Assembly: GCA_032622095.1 (NCBI GenBank)
Contig: CP136061.1
Coordinates: forward strand, 94,735,345 to 94,799,344
Source: Siphonodentalium dalli
Lineage: Eukaryota > Mollusca > Scaphopoda > Gadilida > Siphonodentaliidae
DNA length: 64,000 nt
Direction of reading: 5' to 3'
Below are positions 46,659 to 58,129 of this stretch, piece after piece. The position numbers and the translations under genes are program-made. Positions within the stretch are counted from its first letter, which is position 1, and each line of letters opens with the position of its first letter. The notes beneath the pieces were generated by a model. It made no database searches. It was not told the DNA's origin and saw nothing but the letters and a program-made list of their open reading frames with translations.

Positions 46659-48138
46659 AGATGCATAATCCAATTAAGCGCCCTTCAATTACTATTTATT
46701 TGGATTTGGGGCAGTGTTCGCGCTGTCGGTAGCCAAATTAGCCAATGGCTAATCTTTTTCGAATTTGGCTAATAAAAATTCCATTTGGCTAAACTTTTGG
46801 CTAAACTTTTTTTTACCCCAAATGAAGACTGAAAGCATGGAGTCAGAAAGCTAATTAATAAAAGCTCTCAATAGATCGACATTCAAGACGAAGTTAGGTG
46901 ACGAAAGTATTTCATTATTTCGTGCTTATGAAATATCGTTCCGTAGCAGCAAAAGGTAAGCTCTAACATTTAGTGATGTGAACGATCTAGTCCGAAAACA
47001 ACGAAAGTGGGAATATATCGCCGACTGTACAAAGGGAAACCCGATCGCGGACAGTACAAAGGGAAAGCCGATCGACAACTCTATCAACCAAGCGATCACA
47101 AAGTGATATGCAATCATATTTAGTGTTTTAATCTGGAGAAAGATTACGTCACTCTGCACGAAACAGCAAAAGGTCTTTATTTTACATTTAATCCCCTAAT
47201 CCCCCATTGTCTGTCTGGTCACTCACGGGGCACCAAGTGTAAGACAATAGCTTAATCAGCCAAATGCGAATCACGACAGATATTTTGTGGCTATTTGTCG
47301 TCAATATCGATACAGTCAAAATAATATGCATGCTTTTATGACAGATTGTAATTTGATAATGGCGTAACAATATTAAGTTATTAGTTTCCAGATGTCACTT
47401 AGATATTTTCGCAAGGATAAATATTTAATGATTTAAAAAAAGATATTGATATAAAACAAAACAAATATTAAGGACAATCCCGGGTTACCCCCCCCCCCCC
47501 CCCCCCCCAAATCACTCTTAAAATAAAGATTAAATAAATTTTTAATAAATGATGTATACTTCTAGTTCATCAAAATTATTTAAATTATTGTGTATTTTAC
47601 CTGTGTCTGTTATATTTTACGTTTTAGTCATTAATTGTGAACCGACCAGTAAACGATGATTTAATTTGGCCGAAGTTTTTTTTAATTTGGCCAAAAAACA
47701 TTTGGCTAAAGTTTTTTTCATTTGGCTAATAAAATTTTCATTTGGCTAAACTTTTGGCTAAAGTTTTTTTCGGTCCAGCGCGAACACTGATTTGGGGGTA
47801 ACAAATATTTAATTCGAGTTCAGGAACCCACCTACCAAAGATCAGAGTTTTTTATATTGATTTTTGAAATCTATTATTTTTCACCATTGAGAATTATTTG
47901 TGGCCCAGTAAACAGTCAATGAGCCGACGGTCTCGGAACAAATTGCAGATGAAGATGGATAACTCTAAAATCAAGAGGCTTTCTGTTGATAATAACATGT
48001 TTCGGGCAATTTTATACTATAGTTGACAGCATTATTTTTGGGCAATTAATCGATTCTGATAACTGAAGCGGCATTTCTAAAAATGATGTTGCTGTTGGAA
48101 TCTGATTATATGGGACCATCAATTATGATTGAGTACCT
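46659..48138. mobile_element. TTAA MITE split by a hAT-like element
   Basis: Left part 46,659-46,711 (agatgcataatccaatt) and right part 47,790-48,138 (ggggtaacaaatatttaatt to gattgagtaccttt) rejoin into an ordinary family member once the insert is removed. The right TTAA has decayed to TTCA. Confidence 0.85.
46712..47789. mobile_element. hAT-like element, 1,078 bp, nested
   Basis: Perfect 14-bp tips CAGTGTTCGCGCTG and CAGCGCGAACACTG, 8-bp duplication ATTTGGGG on both sides (46,704-46,711 and 47,790-47,797). Sub-terminal direct repeats of atttggcta / ttggctaaact at both ends resemble transposase binding arrays of hAT elements. A 26-base C run lies near 47,480. No transposase frame. Confidence 0.92.
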
Positions 48139-48250
48139 TTCAGTTCCCTGTCAGAATTTCAAATGTTCATTACATCAATGTCAGTTATTTCTATACATTT
48201 GCCGTAGGCAGAACTGTTATTTTGATGCAATTCCTATTATTTTATTTAAG

Positions 48251-48370
48251 ATGCTGATGAATGCGCAAACACCGATATCAACTGTCCGGCAGGAACCTGT
48301 ACGAACACCTTAGGATCCTACACATGTGTGTGTCTTGCTGGTTATACACCAACAGGACTATGTTTTACTG
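48251..48370 (+). CDS. Exon 8: cbEGF-like domain 5
   Basis: A 120-bp phase 1-1 exon (tttatttaag / G|GTGAGT). It encodes DADEC, loops 6, 4, 8, 1 and 9, and CTNTLGSYTCVC. Odd-numbered subtype (INCPAGTC). The last loop is one residue longer (LAGYTPTGL). The second calcium ligand position is Ala-Asp rather than Val-Asp. The upstream intron holds a TTAA-flanked MITE that was itself interrupted by a hAT-like element. Confidence 0.9.
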
Positions 48371-48428
48371 GTGAGTAAAATATGTAATGTTCTCTGGCTT
48401 TTTGGGAGAGTACAATGTACCTTAAGGG

Positions 48429-48656
48429 CAAGCATTGAAATAGGGTGTCTGTCATTTGCAGAATGAGGTCCCCAGAGGGTGAATTTAGTGATGCTACCTC
48501 GCATAGCGGGCTAGCAACACCAAATTCACCCTCTGGGAACCTCATTCTGCTGAGGTGTAAGCAGAATGAGGTCCCCAGAGGGTGAATTTAGTGACGCTAC
48601 CCCACATAGCGGGCTAGAATCACTATATTCACCCTCTGGGGACCTCATTCTGCTTA
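48429..48656. mobile_element. GCAGAATGAGG MITE, twin hairpin
   Basis: caagcattgaaatagggtgt start, two stems joined by tgaggtgtaa, right tip missing after cattctgc. A very diverged relative (cgaggttcccaatgggtg...accatttgggaacttc) lies at 48,780-48,830. Confidence 0.75.
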
Positions 48657-48865
48657 GGCATCATCTTCTCTGGAAAGTTTCTTTATTATCAAATTTCTAT
48701 AGAAACATAGGTTCTATTTCTTTTTAAGTTTATAGTTCCTCAATATCCCCCAAATTGGCAGATGACACATTGCATAATCGAGGTTCCCAATGGGTGTACA
48801 TCACAATATTCACCATTTGGGAACTTCAGTCTGAGTCTATGTCTCCCACAGCAGATGAGGCCATG

Positions 48866-48988
48866 CAGAATGAGGTCCCACGAGGGTTAATTTGGTGATG
48901 CTAGCCACTGGGCAGGATAGCATCACTAAATTCGCCCTCTGGGGACCTCATTCTGCAAATGGCAGGCACACCAAGCTCAGACTTGCCT
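48866..48988. mobile_element. GCAGAATGAGG MITE, single hairpin beside the EGF 6 acceptor
   Basis: One stem, then aaatggcaggcacaccaagc and a tip ending cagacttg. It stops about 30 bp before the exon 9 start. Confidence 0.75.
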
Positions 48989-49017
48989 TTAAATATAATT
49001 ATTCTCTTAAATTGCAG

Positions 49018-49131
49018 ATGTTGATGAGTGTCTGTCTATAAACATCTGTAATTCTGGGACCTGCGCTAACACGTTTGGCAGCTATACATGTACCTGCGAT
49101 GCTGGGTATACTGCCGTGGACTGTAGTGAGG
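49018..49131 (+). CDS. Exon 9: cbEGF-like domain 6
   Basis: A 114-bp phase 1-1 exon (aaattgcag / G|GTAAGT). It encodes DVDEC, loops 5, 4, 8, 1 and 8, and CANTFGSYTCTC. Even-numbered subtype (NICNSGTC), very close to domain 8. A MITE of the GCAGAATGAGG family ends about 30 bp upstream of the exon, leaving little original polypyrimidine sequence. Confidence 0.9.
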
Positions 49132-49321
49132 GTAAGTAATTATATGCCTTCTATTATCATAAGCATAATGGGAAATATTCAGATAAGTTCAACATACGAC
49201 ATATTTTATATAGACGTGCATATGAGTCTAGACTCTAAAGTCTATGCATTTTATGGTCTGCAAATTAAGGGATATAGAAACTGAACAGAGGGGTAAAAGT
49301 AACTAAAAATAGTGTCAATTA

Positions 49322-50158
49322 TACCCCCGCAACAAGTTGTTGGGGGGGGGGGGTATACTGGAATCAGATTGTCTGTCTATCTGTCAGGGCGTCCGTCCGT
49401 GGACATAGTTTTGTCCGAGCTTTTATTCCTACATATTTCAATCAATCTTTTAGAAACTTGGCACAGATATTTAGTATCATGGGAACCTGCACCTACGATT
49501 ATGAGGTCTGTCTCATTTTTTTGTGGAGTTATCCCCCTTTTTCAAGTTAGAAAATGTTCCCAACATACATAATTTTGTCCGATGTTTTGTAACGTTCATT
49601 ATCTATTAGTAACTCACCCGATTTGCCTTGTCCCTCCAAACACCTCTAGCTATCTTCTTCTCACTTTGAATCTCCCCTTTTCCATTGCTTCTCTCTTCCT
49701 AGCCTTCTAGAGTTGCCTCCCCCGCTCGCTTCCGTTATCAGCTCTCCCCGCGTCACCAACGACTCCCAACTTCGCCCAATCCCCGACTCGTGCACACTGC
49801 TTACACAGCTCTTCCAGCATCATTAACGGCTTACAGTTTTATTCCTACATTTATCGTTCAATTTTTTGTAAACTTGGCACAGATATTTATTACATGGGAA
49901 CCTGTGCACCTGCGATTATGAGGTCTGTCAGACTTTTTCGTGGAGTTATCCCCCTTTTAGACTATTTTCGCAGCACACAAAATTTTGTCCCAGCTTTTAT
50001 ACCTACATATTTAGTACCATAGGAAGCTATGCACCTGCGATTATGCGGTCTGTTTGACGTTTTGTGTGTGTGCGAGATAGAATCACTAAATTTACCCTCT
50101 GTGGACTTCATTCTGGGAATTTCTGCAAATGTCAGACACACCATATTCAGACTTGAAA
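49322..50158. repeat. Dispersed marine-invertebrate-type repeat, two passes
   Basis: tacccccgcaacaagttgtt hairpin and G run, tgtctgtctatctgtc, then agaaacttggcacagatatt, gggaacctg and gtggagttatccccctttt, the latter blocks recurring at 49,870-49,970. The end (50,080-50,158) contains a GCAGAATGAGG MITE remnant. Confidence 0.6.
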
Positions 50159-50190
50159 CCAGGCTATTTATAGTTGTGGCCTAACATATA

Positions 50191-50540
50191 CAGTAATGCC
50201 TTAAATAATCGACTCCTTAACCACAGCAGAATTGTGGGTAATTTTTCAGGATTAAGTCGGAAATATGGTTGTTGCCATTCATCGGAAAGCTCTCAGTGAG
50301 AGGTTTCTTATGAATGGCAACAAGCCATATTTACGGATTTTTTCAGGATTTAGTCGGAAATATGGCTTGTTGCCATTCATCGGAAAGCTCTCAGTGAGAG
50401 GTTTCTTATGAATGGCAACAAGCCATATTTACGGATTTTTTCAGGATTTAGTCGGAAATATGGCTTGTTGCCATTCATCGGAAAACTCTCAGTGAGAGCT
50501 TTCCGATGAATGGCAACAAGCCATATTTAGGGTATTACTA
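50191..50540. mobile_element. TA hairpin MITE with three tandem stems
   Basis: Tips cagtaatgccttaaataatc and ggtattacta, TA flanks. The ggaaatatggcttgttgcca...caagccatattt hairpin is repeated three times with identical small changes. Ends 40 bp before exon 10. Confidence 0.85.
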
Positions 50541-50580
50541 TATATTTCACTCACTCATTTATGATTTGATTCGTTTACAG

Positions 50581-50703
50581 ATATTGACGAGTGTGCACAG
50601 CCTGAGATATATTGTCCAACAGGAGCGGGAACGTGTACAAATACTGCTGGAGGGTACACATGTTCGTGTTCTGCGGGATACTCAGGAACCACCTGCACAA
50701 CAA
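50581..50703 (+). CDS. Exon 10: cbEGF-like domain 7
   Basis: A 123-bp phase 1-1 exon (tcgtttacag / A|GTGAGT). It encodes DIDEC, loops 6, 6, 8, 1 and 8, and CTNTAGGYTCSC with SAGYSGTT. Odd-numbered subtype (YCPTGAGTC). It is the only exon whose last base is A rather than G, so the junction codon with the next exon gives Asn instead of Asp or Gly. A hairpin MITE ends only 40 bp upstream of the exon start. Confidence 0.9.
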
Positions 50704-51809
50704 GTGAGTGTCATTACAGATGATCCATCTCTTTCTATGACCAATTTTATCACATAATTAATTATAGCCCCTACATCCGGCCTCATATTTTTTAGTAAGA
50801 CACACATGTAATTTACTATCGTGTATTATTGGCACGCACATTGACGTAAGAGCTTGGATCGATGTAAATCCGGGAACTGTTATTATTATGTTAATTAGAA
50901 TATAATTATGATAATTTAGTGCACTCAGTTACTAAATTTCGTATAGAATTGTGACTCATTAGAGATCCTATATTTATGTAATTTCCTGGGCATAAAATAA
51001 TAATTATGAATCGAAGACCCTTGTCCAGACACGCTTCTTCAATTCATATTGATTTTATTTCAAACTTTCTGGTATAATATTCATACAATCAATATGGGGC
51101 ATTTTACGGCTTGTGTTCGTTCGGAGTGTAGCATGCGGCATAACTCTATCTAAAAAATTTAAAACTAGTAAAAAAAATTGTCCCACTTGATTCTGGGGGG
51201 AACGGATAACATGTGTGATACACAATGTCACCCGGGTGGGTTGGTGCTCCGGAGGCCAAAACAAGTATTCTCCTAGGTCATGCAATTTTTATTCAAATAC
51301 TATATTTTACTTTGTTTTTAGTTTAAAACAGCTTGCAGGTGTTCTAGTTTTCTTTGTTGACTAGAAATGAAGCACTTAAATGATTGCTATCCTGATGAAT
51401 GCAACAAAACACAATCAGAAAGCACCCTCTATTATGAACACAATGACCCAAGTCCCATAACTATTGCGTAATAAGTAGCCGAAAAATAAATAAATAATAC
51501 CTCCACCTTGGTATTTTTATAGCGGTTGTCTGGCTATCACCGTCGCTATACCCCATATGATGTCATGTGAGTTGACAAACTTAAAACACGGAATCGGAGT
51601 CGGAGTTAATTGTGTCTACCTATATGATGTCATCAATATTATGTAATTGCAGGTAGCGATGTTGTAATAGAATAACTACATGACAGCTTGTCAACAATTG
51701 AAATTAAGTCTTGTACATATGTGGTGTAATTTGGGCCGGGCTAAGGTTTATATATAATAATGTATAAATTAGAGTTGTGAATAAATTTATTAGTTTTTAC
51801 TTGAAGCAT
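50704..51809. other. Intron, no feature recognised
   Basis: AT-rich, no repeat matched inside the window, no EGF-like or SRCR-like frame. Confidence 0.45.
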
Positions 51810-51813
51810 TTAA

Positions 51814-52899
51814 CACGTTGAGTGCCACTACGAGTTATCTCGTAGTACGCAACCTTCGCAGGTTGCCACTACGAGTTATCTCGTAGTGGTTTCCATGTCG
51901 TGTAACTGACAAACGGAAGCAGTGGAATATGTCGATACACCACGAAAACCCGCCTCGAAACATCAGAACAGTGATTTTATCAAATAAATAGTGTGGCTCC
52001 CCTTACATCGTTCAACTGAAGTGAGCACCATCAGCACATATATTCTACTTAAAATGGTCCAGTTGTGAGTGAATACAGCTGACACTGTCTCACTGAGTGA
52101 CCACCAGAGGCAGTCGTGTGTGGGCAATAGGACTGGGGTTTTGGTATCCAATAGACTGACAATGTGCACGCATGTAAATACCGTCAGGGGGGTGGATATT
52201 CACAATGTACAAACATGCGAAGGCAGTTTCGAGGAATGGTTACATCGTTGTGTTTCAACACATTGAAACTTCGCACAACCACCCACACACGTCACACAGG
52301 CCTGCCAAATCTGTTCCCACTCATGTGCGAGTGGACGCATCCAACACAAGATAAGCGGATAATCCATGACGTTACGCGCGTTGATGCTACCATTATCTCA
52401 TTATTAGGGAACACAGCAGTTGTTTATTTTTGGAATACACTGTGCAGGAAACAAGTTTATCCGATTCCACTCGGATTCACTGTCCGTAGCCATGCATGCT
52501 CATATATAAGTAATTTGCTCCACCTTGCATCAGCCATAATATAACTATATAACGAGCTATAACCACCACAAGGACACCCACACCTCCATAAATATGTTTA
52601 CCACAAAAATAACTTGTTTGTGTTACATTCTACTTCATATTAGTTGCTCAAACGTGTTCAATTGTGTCTACGAGATAACTCGTAGTTGGCACTGGTGGTG
52701 GGAATACCCAAATTCCTTTCGCCAGTGCCGGCTACGAGTTATCTCGTAGTACTATCAATTGCCGTTTCTGTCATATAAAGTTGCGACGTCATCCAATTCT
52801 TGCTTCATTGAAGCCAAATTATGGTCTACTAAGGGTATCTATCTTGCCACGATTTGGCAAACTGGCGAGATTACTAATTGATTTCCGGCACTCAACGTG
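51814..52899. mobile_element. piggyBac-like element, 1,086 bp, TTAA target site
   Basis: Tips CACGTTGAGTGCC and GGCACTCAACGTG, TTAA on both sides (51,810-51,813 and 52,900-52,903). Four copies of the palindrome ctacgag(t/a)ta(t/a)ctcgtag sit near the tips (two left, two right). A 126-codon frame at 52,164-52,544 has no DDD transposase motif, so it is non-autonomous. Confidence 0.88.
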
Positions 52900-52903
52900 T
52901 TAA

Positions 52904-54283
52904 AACAATAATTTAATAAATACATTGTTATTGTGGACATTTTATGGCCTGGTGTTGAATAGACCGCTCCGATAGAGTGTTAATTTTATAAGCCACTAAC
53001 TACGCAGTGAATTGTCATCATTGTCAGCCAACAAGATTGTTTTGGAGACACAATATTCTGAAAATATATACAAATGAATCTATTGCTATCATATACATGC
53101 TTCATATACTATGAATATATATCTATTATGAGGGATATAATTTATGAAATGCATCATCTGACATCCATACAAAGCACAAAAATAAACAAACTAATCAGCG
53201 TTACCACGTTACGATATATAAATTAAAACCAAACAATCTTTATTGTCACACAGAGTTGGCAAGATTGTTTTGGATGTGCAATATTCCGAATATATATATG
53301 TATATATATTTCCCTCATATATATACATGATTCATAACTATGAAAATAAACTTATATCATATTGTTAATGGTGTGATATAATTTATTAAATCCCACAACA
53401 ATAAACTGAATTATTTTTGTTATAGCATTTTACGATAAGTTTAAACTAAACCCTCTTTACTGCCACACGACTAAGGGCATCTAGATGGACTGTTTTTTTG
53501 ATGATCAATGTCTATAACACTTTTATAAATAACTTTGCAAGTTTTCGCATATATGCAATCTGAATATGAATATAATATATATAAAATAACTAATTCGGTA
53601 ATATAAAGACGAGAAACACGAGCATATGTTTATGTACATGTAGATAGATACCTAGGCGTAATACCGAAATAATATACGATAATTTATTAATACATCGTGT
53701 TAGAATATACTTAATAATATTTCAAAGTCTTCCTCTGTGATTTCTTTTATGAGAACAGTTAGGTCCTACGTAAAATACGGGCATCGCTTTATAATAACAA
53801 CACATCACGATACATATAATAACATGCTAAAGATGTTTTATGATGAGAACTGAGACATATTTGGATGAAGTTGTTGCATTCGCTGTGAGCTCTCCATAAC
53901 GCGGCAAACTTCAAAAGCCACGTTCAAATTCATGAACTTTAAATAATCTATGCTATCATTGCGTGTCTATGCATTGTCAATGGATTTCCATGTGATACTT
54001 CTGTTCACATATGACAATCATATGATCACGCCGATAACTTGACTTCGTCTATAACACAAAATATTTGACTAACTTCGGAATTTGTTTTAACCACTATAAA
54101 AGATTAGCAATAGCAATTAGCAATAAAAGTTATATAAATTCAATATTAATTAAGTGTCTTCAACTCATATTTATTATTTTATACCATGGAACTATATAAA
54201 ATTAGTAAGGAAGAGATCGACGATCTTTAACCTTTTCATGATTGGAGCTGTGCTGGTACAGCATTACTAGTAAAGACCATGTG
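52904..54283. other. Intron, AT-rich, no feature recognised
   Basis: Several tatata tracts and a loose direct repeat (ttggcaagattgttttgga near 53,265, related to aacaagattgttttgga near 53,031). No exon signature. Confidence 0.45.
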
Positions 54284-54362
54284 CCTGTGTCAATGCATTC
54301 TCTTATATATGCGAGACTCCCTATGGGAGACTCGCATATATAAGAGAATGCATTGGCACAGG
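54284..54362. mobile_element. 79-bp palindrome, single-stem form of the gccaatgcattctct family
   Basis: cctgtgtcaatgcattctct to its complement ending ggcacagg, centre gactccctatgggagactc. Confidence 0.85.
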
Positions 54363-54872
54363 GTTCCTGGTTTTGATTTGAAACAATATTGAAAATATTA
54401 GTTAAGTAAAAACTCTCCAATCCCAACTTCCCTTCGGACTAACCTTTCTGTTTGGTTTAGAGAGGTTTTAGATTGTAGAAAATCACGCCATCACGAATCA
54501 TGAAGCTAGCATACAAAGACACAAATAATCCATTATTAATTGATGCAACTTCAATAAACAATTTTAACACAATGGTAAATATTATTTATACTGAAGGGGT
54601 CACCAAAAAAAGTGCTGAAGGGTACACAGATTTTGTAATCTAATTCTAAATGACTTAGTTTTCATGTTTAGGATGATTTCTGTTAGAGAATATTGTATAC
54701 GTTCAAGGAAAATGAAAATGAACTGAAAACAGACTGCTGATGAGTACCAGACTTTCGGGAAAAAGTTAAAGAAAACGCATTTGTGCTGATCGCAAACCCT
54801 GTGTACCCTTCAGCACTTTTTCAAAACAGTGTAACCTTTAGCACTTATTTTGGTGAGAGTGACCCCTTAAAG
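54363..54872. other. Intron, no clear feature
   Basis: Contains an imperfect inverted pair around gtgctgaagggtacaca (54,612) and gtgtacccttcagcact (54,801), possibly a degenerate MITE of about 290 bp (54,590-54,870). Confidence 0.45.
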
Positions 54873-55242
54873 ACATATTATGGACTTGTTCGGGTGCGAC
54901 AAACTGATAAGTTAGTATTCAGGCACTATGCCAACTGGAGGAATGTAGCATTCTACTAACATCTCTGAAAATATCAAGCAAATCGAAAGTACCACTCCAT
55001 AGAAAACATCGTCTAAATTACACTCAATTGTCAATATTTACTTCTCGATTCGGGACGCAACTATTGGCGATAAACTAACGGAAATAATTTAACCATCAAG
55101 AGTCACTGCATTTATTGAATATATAAGAATGGCGGTCTGTGTTGTAAATTTGGATATAATATTTGTAACAATAACTGCATTGAGCACGATAATTCTCCAT
55201 TTCTATTTGATCACCCTACCAGAGTGTTTCACATCACTTTCA
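54873..55242. repeat. Dispersed repeat family C, longer copy
   Basis: Begins cttaaagacatattatggac and ends gtgtttcacatcactttcag, as at 25,297-25,550, with about 110 extra bases. It ends 75 bp before exon 11. Confidence 0.7.
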
Positions 55243-55316
55243 GCATTATTATTTCTAAAACTAAACGATGCAAATGTATAATGTATATAATTTGTCTAAT
55301 TTATGCCTTTTTGTAG

Positions 55317-55430
55317 ATGTAAATGAGTGCTTAACGGCAGGTATTTGTAACAGCGGAACGTGTTTCGACTCTTTTGGAAGCTATTCCTGTACCTGTAACA
55401 GTGGGTGGACTGGAGTGCTCTGCAACCAAG
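55317..55430 (+). CDS. Exon 11: cbEGF-like domain 8
   Basis: A 114-bp phase 1-1 exon (cctttttgtag / G|GTATGT). It encodes VNEC (the preceding residue is N or D depending on the junction with exon 10), loops 5, 4, 8, 1 and 8, and CFDSFGSYSCTC, where the hydroxylation-site residue is Asp rather than Asn. Even-numbered subtype (GICNSGTC, SGWTGVL). The following 5.6-kb intron owes most of its length to a DIRS-type retrotransposon. Confidence 0.9.
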
Positions 55431-55790
55431 GTATGTATAAATCAATAGTGTATGAATCGTACAGGACACGTAGTGGAGGAACCACACATGATATGCCTCA
55501 AATTTGCCTTTTATTGGCGACATAATGCTATGAATAATTTATGTAACATCATGCAGTGGTCACGAAAGAGACGACTTGGCAACTTGTCAGTCTTGTCTGG
55601 TTTCTGGCTCACAAATCCAAAATGATGGCCCAAACCGTGTCATGACATCTTCATTTTTCGTTTTCATTAAGCTAACCAATGAAAGTTCTAAATGAAATTA
55701 ATAGGCCTAAATCACATGGGAATTCTTCGTAAGTTGTGAAGTAGCTACTTTCATTTGGTTTGGTGGGTTTACTGATTTCGTTTGGGTAAA

Positions 55791-56017
55791 CAAGCCTTGA
55801 AATAGTGAGCCTGTCATTTGCAGAATGAGGTCCCCAGAGGGTGAATTTAGTGATGCTACCCCGCATAGTGGGCTAGCATCACCAAATTCACCCTCTGGGG
55901 ACCTCATTCTGATTACACCTCAGCAGAATGAGGTTCCCAGAGGGTGAATTTGGTGATGCTAGCCCACTATGCGGGGACCTCATTCTGCAAATGACAGACA
56001 CCCTATTTCAAGGCTTG
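55791..56017. mobile_element. GCAGAATGAGG MITE with intact 8-bp target duplication
   Basis: Tips CAAGCCTTGAAATAG and CAAGGCTTG, flanked by TGGGTAAA at 55,783-55,790 and 56,018-56,025. Twin stems; part of the second loop is deleted. The 8-bp duplication places this family with hAT-type elements. Confidence 0.88.
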
Positions 56018-56681
56018 TGGGTAAAGCTCTCCATGTGTTTTGTCATACTCTTAACAAGACTCAATATTGAGCTGAGACAGAGAAATAGTGTCAGACTAGA
56101 ATATCTAAAAAAGGAAAAGGTCAAAGACCCCTACTTCATTTCAGTCACTGACATCAGACTGAAAAAAGAGAACCTACAACGCAAACGCCTCTAAGGGCAA
56201 AAAGTACTGATGCACCAAGCACAAACAATTTAACAGATATACTCAATATTGCCAAAGCCCTGGCAAGTATACAACTCCTAAATATTGGAACCACTCAACC
56301 ACTTGACAAAAGCACTCAACAAATAATTTTTTTTAAATAAGCCCCTCCCAACAATCTTTTTAAACCCTTACAACAAGAATCCAACCACATATTTGACTGA
56401 CCATATCGTGTCATACAAGTATTAAAAATTTGTGTTCAAATTTAAGTTTTACGAATAACTGAACCTAATTAATATACCGTTAGGAATTTTCCTTCTGGCA
56501 AAATTGGACTCGCCCTGGTGTCGCGAAGCAGAACCAGCCAATCAAAAAACAAAATTCTGCTCCACGTGACCTACCTCAGGTATACTCCAACAGTGGACGA
56601 TACCATTATCACTTTCTTTACTGGCGATGAAATAAACCGCCTTGAAAGTTCACCCCATATGCGGGGAGGTGGGTAAGGTTT

Positions 56682-56780
56682 GTATATTAATTAGGTTCAG
56701 TTATTCGTAAAACTTAAATTTGAACACAAATTTTTAATTTTTACTTCATAACCTCACCTAATTAATATACCGTTAGGAAT
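56682..56780 (-). other. DIRS internal complementary region
   Basis: 56,682-56,738 is the complement of the element's left tip (attaaaaatttgtgttcaaa at 56,421). 56,739-56,780 is the complement of its right tip (ending gaggttatgaagtaaaa at 60,810). The two abut, reproducing the junction of the circularised ends. Confidence 0.88.
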
Positions 56781-57219
56781 AACCTAGATTCCAACAGCAT
56801 ATTATTAGGAGGTGGGTTCTATAACATTCAACTACGCAATCCATAGCATGTATAGAAAATCTCACCAACAGGTGGAAGAGAATCTTTACAGAACATCTTT
56901 CAAAGTTCAGTTCCCTTCTACGTATGAGTTCATCCAGTGTTATAACCTCCAACACCATCAGAGCCACCACCATCTTAGATGTATACAATCGGATCAATCT
57001 CTACAGAGGGAGAATCATACACCCAAAACAACCAATAATCCCTTTAAACCAGTTATATAATCTAAACTGTCTGACGCGACTCGCCAGGAACAAAAACAAA
57101 AAACAAATAGATAAACATTAGTCGATCTAATTTGACCAATACACAAAGTTTTGATAGCCTGTCAAAACGTTTGAATTAACTGGACGCAAATCGTGTGTAA
57201 CAAAAGGACTCTGCTGAGA

Positions 57220-57956
57220 TCAATCAGCTGTCTCCATTATCAGATTGATTCCGGTTCCAATGAAAAAGGGTCCATGACGGTCCAACACTTCTTGTGGCGG
57301 AGCTGCATTAATCAATTCATAACAGACGTTAACACATGATGATGCTGCAGCGGTTGTGGTCCGAAATGCCTCTATCCCCGTAAGGTACGGAACCACTGAC
57401 CGTGTAGTAAATACCGGTAATAATTCACATGCTTCAAAAGATGTAAAATATTTACCGAGCATGGTGTCGGTCTGCCCTGTTGAGCTAAACCTTTCCGGAA
57501 AAGGGAAAAATCCTTGACGTTGAATCATTGATCGGTCCAGCACCGAATTGTAAGGCATGAAGATAACCGCATCTGCGAAATGAAGCCACGGTCAATATAC
57601 ACACAGTCTTTAAAATGACCATCTTCGATGGAGCCGACCCCATAGGCGTGAATGGCGTGGGCTGCAAACATTCGGAATTAAAGAAAGATTCCAAGACGGT
57701 AACACAACCAACGAGAAGGTGGCGTTTATTAAAACCTTGCTCAACATTCGAATGATCACATGTGACGTTGACCAATCGGAAGATTATCAACTGGTGATAA
57801 AAAGGCCAATAACGTACATGTACATGTAGATCGATAACCTGTGATAGTTGAAGAAGACAAGTTTGACAACCCTGTTTCAACTAAGGCAGACAAAAAGGTA
57901 GCACAATCCTCTAAAAGTGCTGGGTATGGACTAAATGTCCCTGAAACCACCAACAA
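57220..57956 (-). pseudogene. DIRS tyrosine recombinase, broken
   Basis: Three overlapping minus-strand frames together give the order expected for a DIRS recombinase. The N-terminal part (about 57,800-57,956) has TFLSALVETGL and SSSTITGYRS, like the core-binding helices. The middle (about 57,545-57,625) has LKTVCILTVASFRRCGYLHAL, close to the LKxxxLLALASxxRxxDLHAL start of the catalytic domain, with the first catalytic Arg region. The C-terminal part (57,220-57,558) is open but the HxxR...Y signature is not clear. Stops and frameshifts between the parts show it is inactive. Confidence 0.7.
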
Positions 57957-58129
57957 CTAAATTGTTTGAAGTTACAGACCGGTACATAATCTTTTCCGGT
58001 ACCCGATCGCAAAGATGATGCCCCCAGAGAATTCTAGCCCAGTCGGAAGGCAGTTGTCGGTGACAAGATATCCATTGAGAATGGCACTGCCATTAAATAC
58101 ATGGACGCTGGACGGTCGGGAACTATCTG

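Noticed and set aside
52164-52544. 126-codon frame as a possible piggyBac transposase
   Set aside because: Too short, no DDD-type motif blocks or Cys-rich C-terminus.
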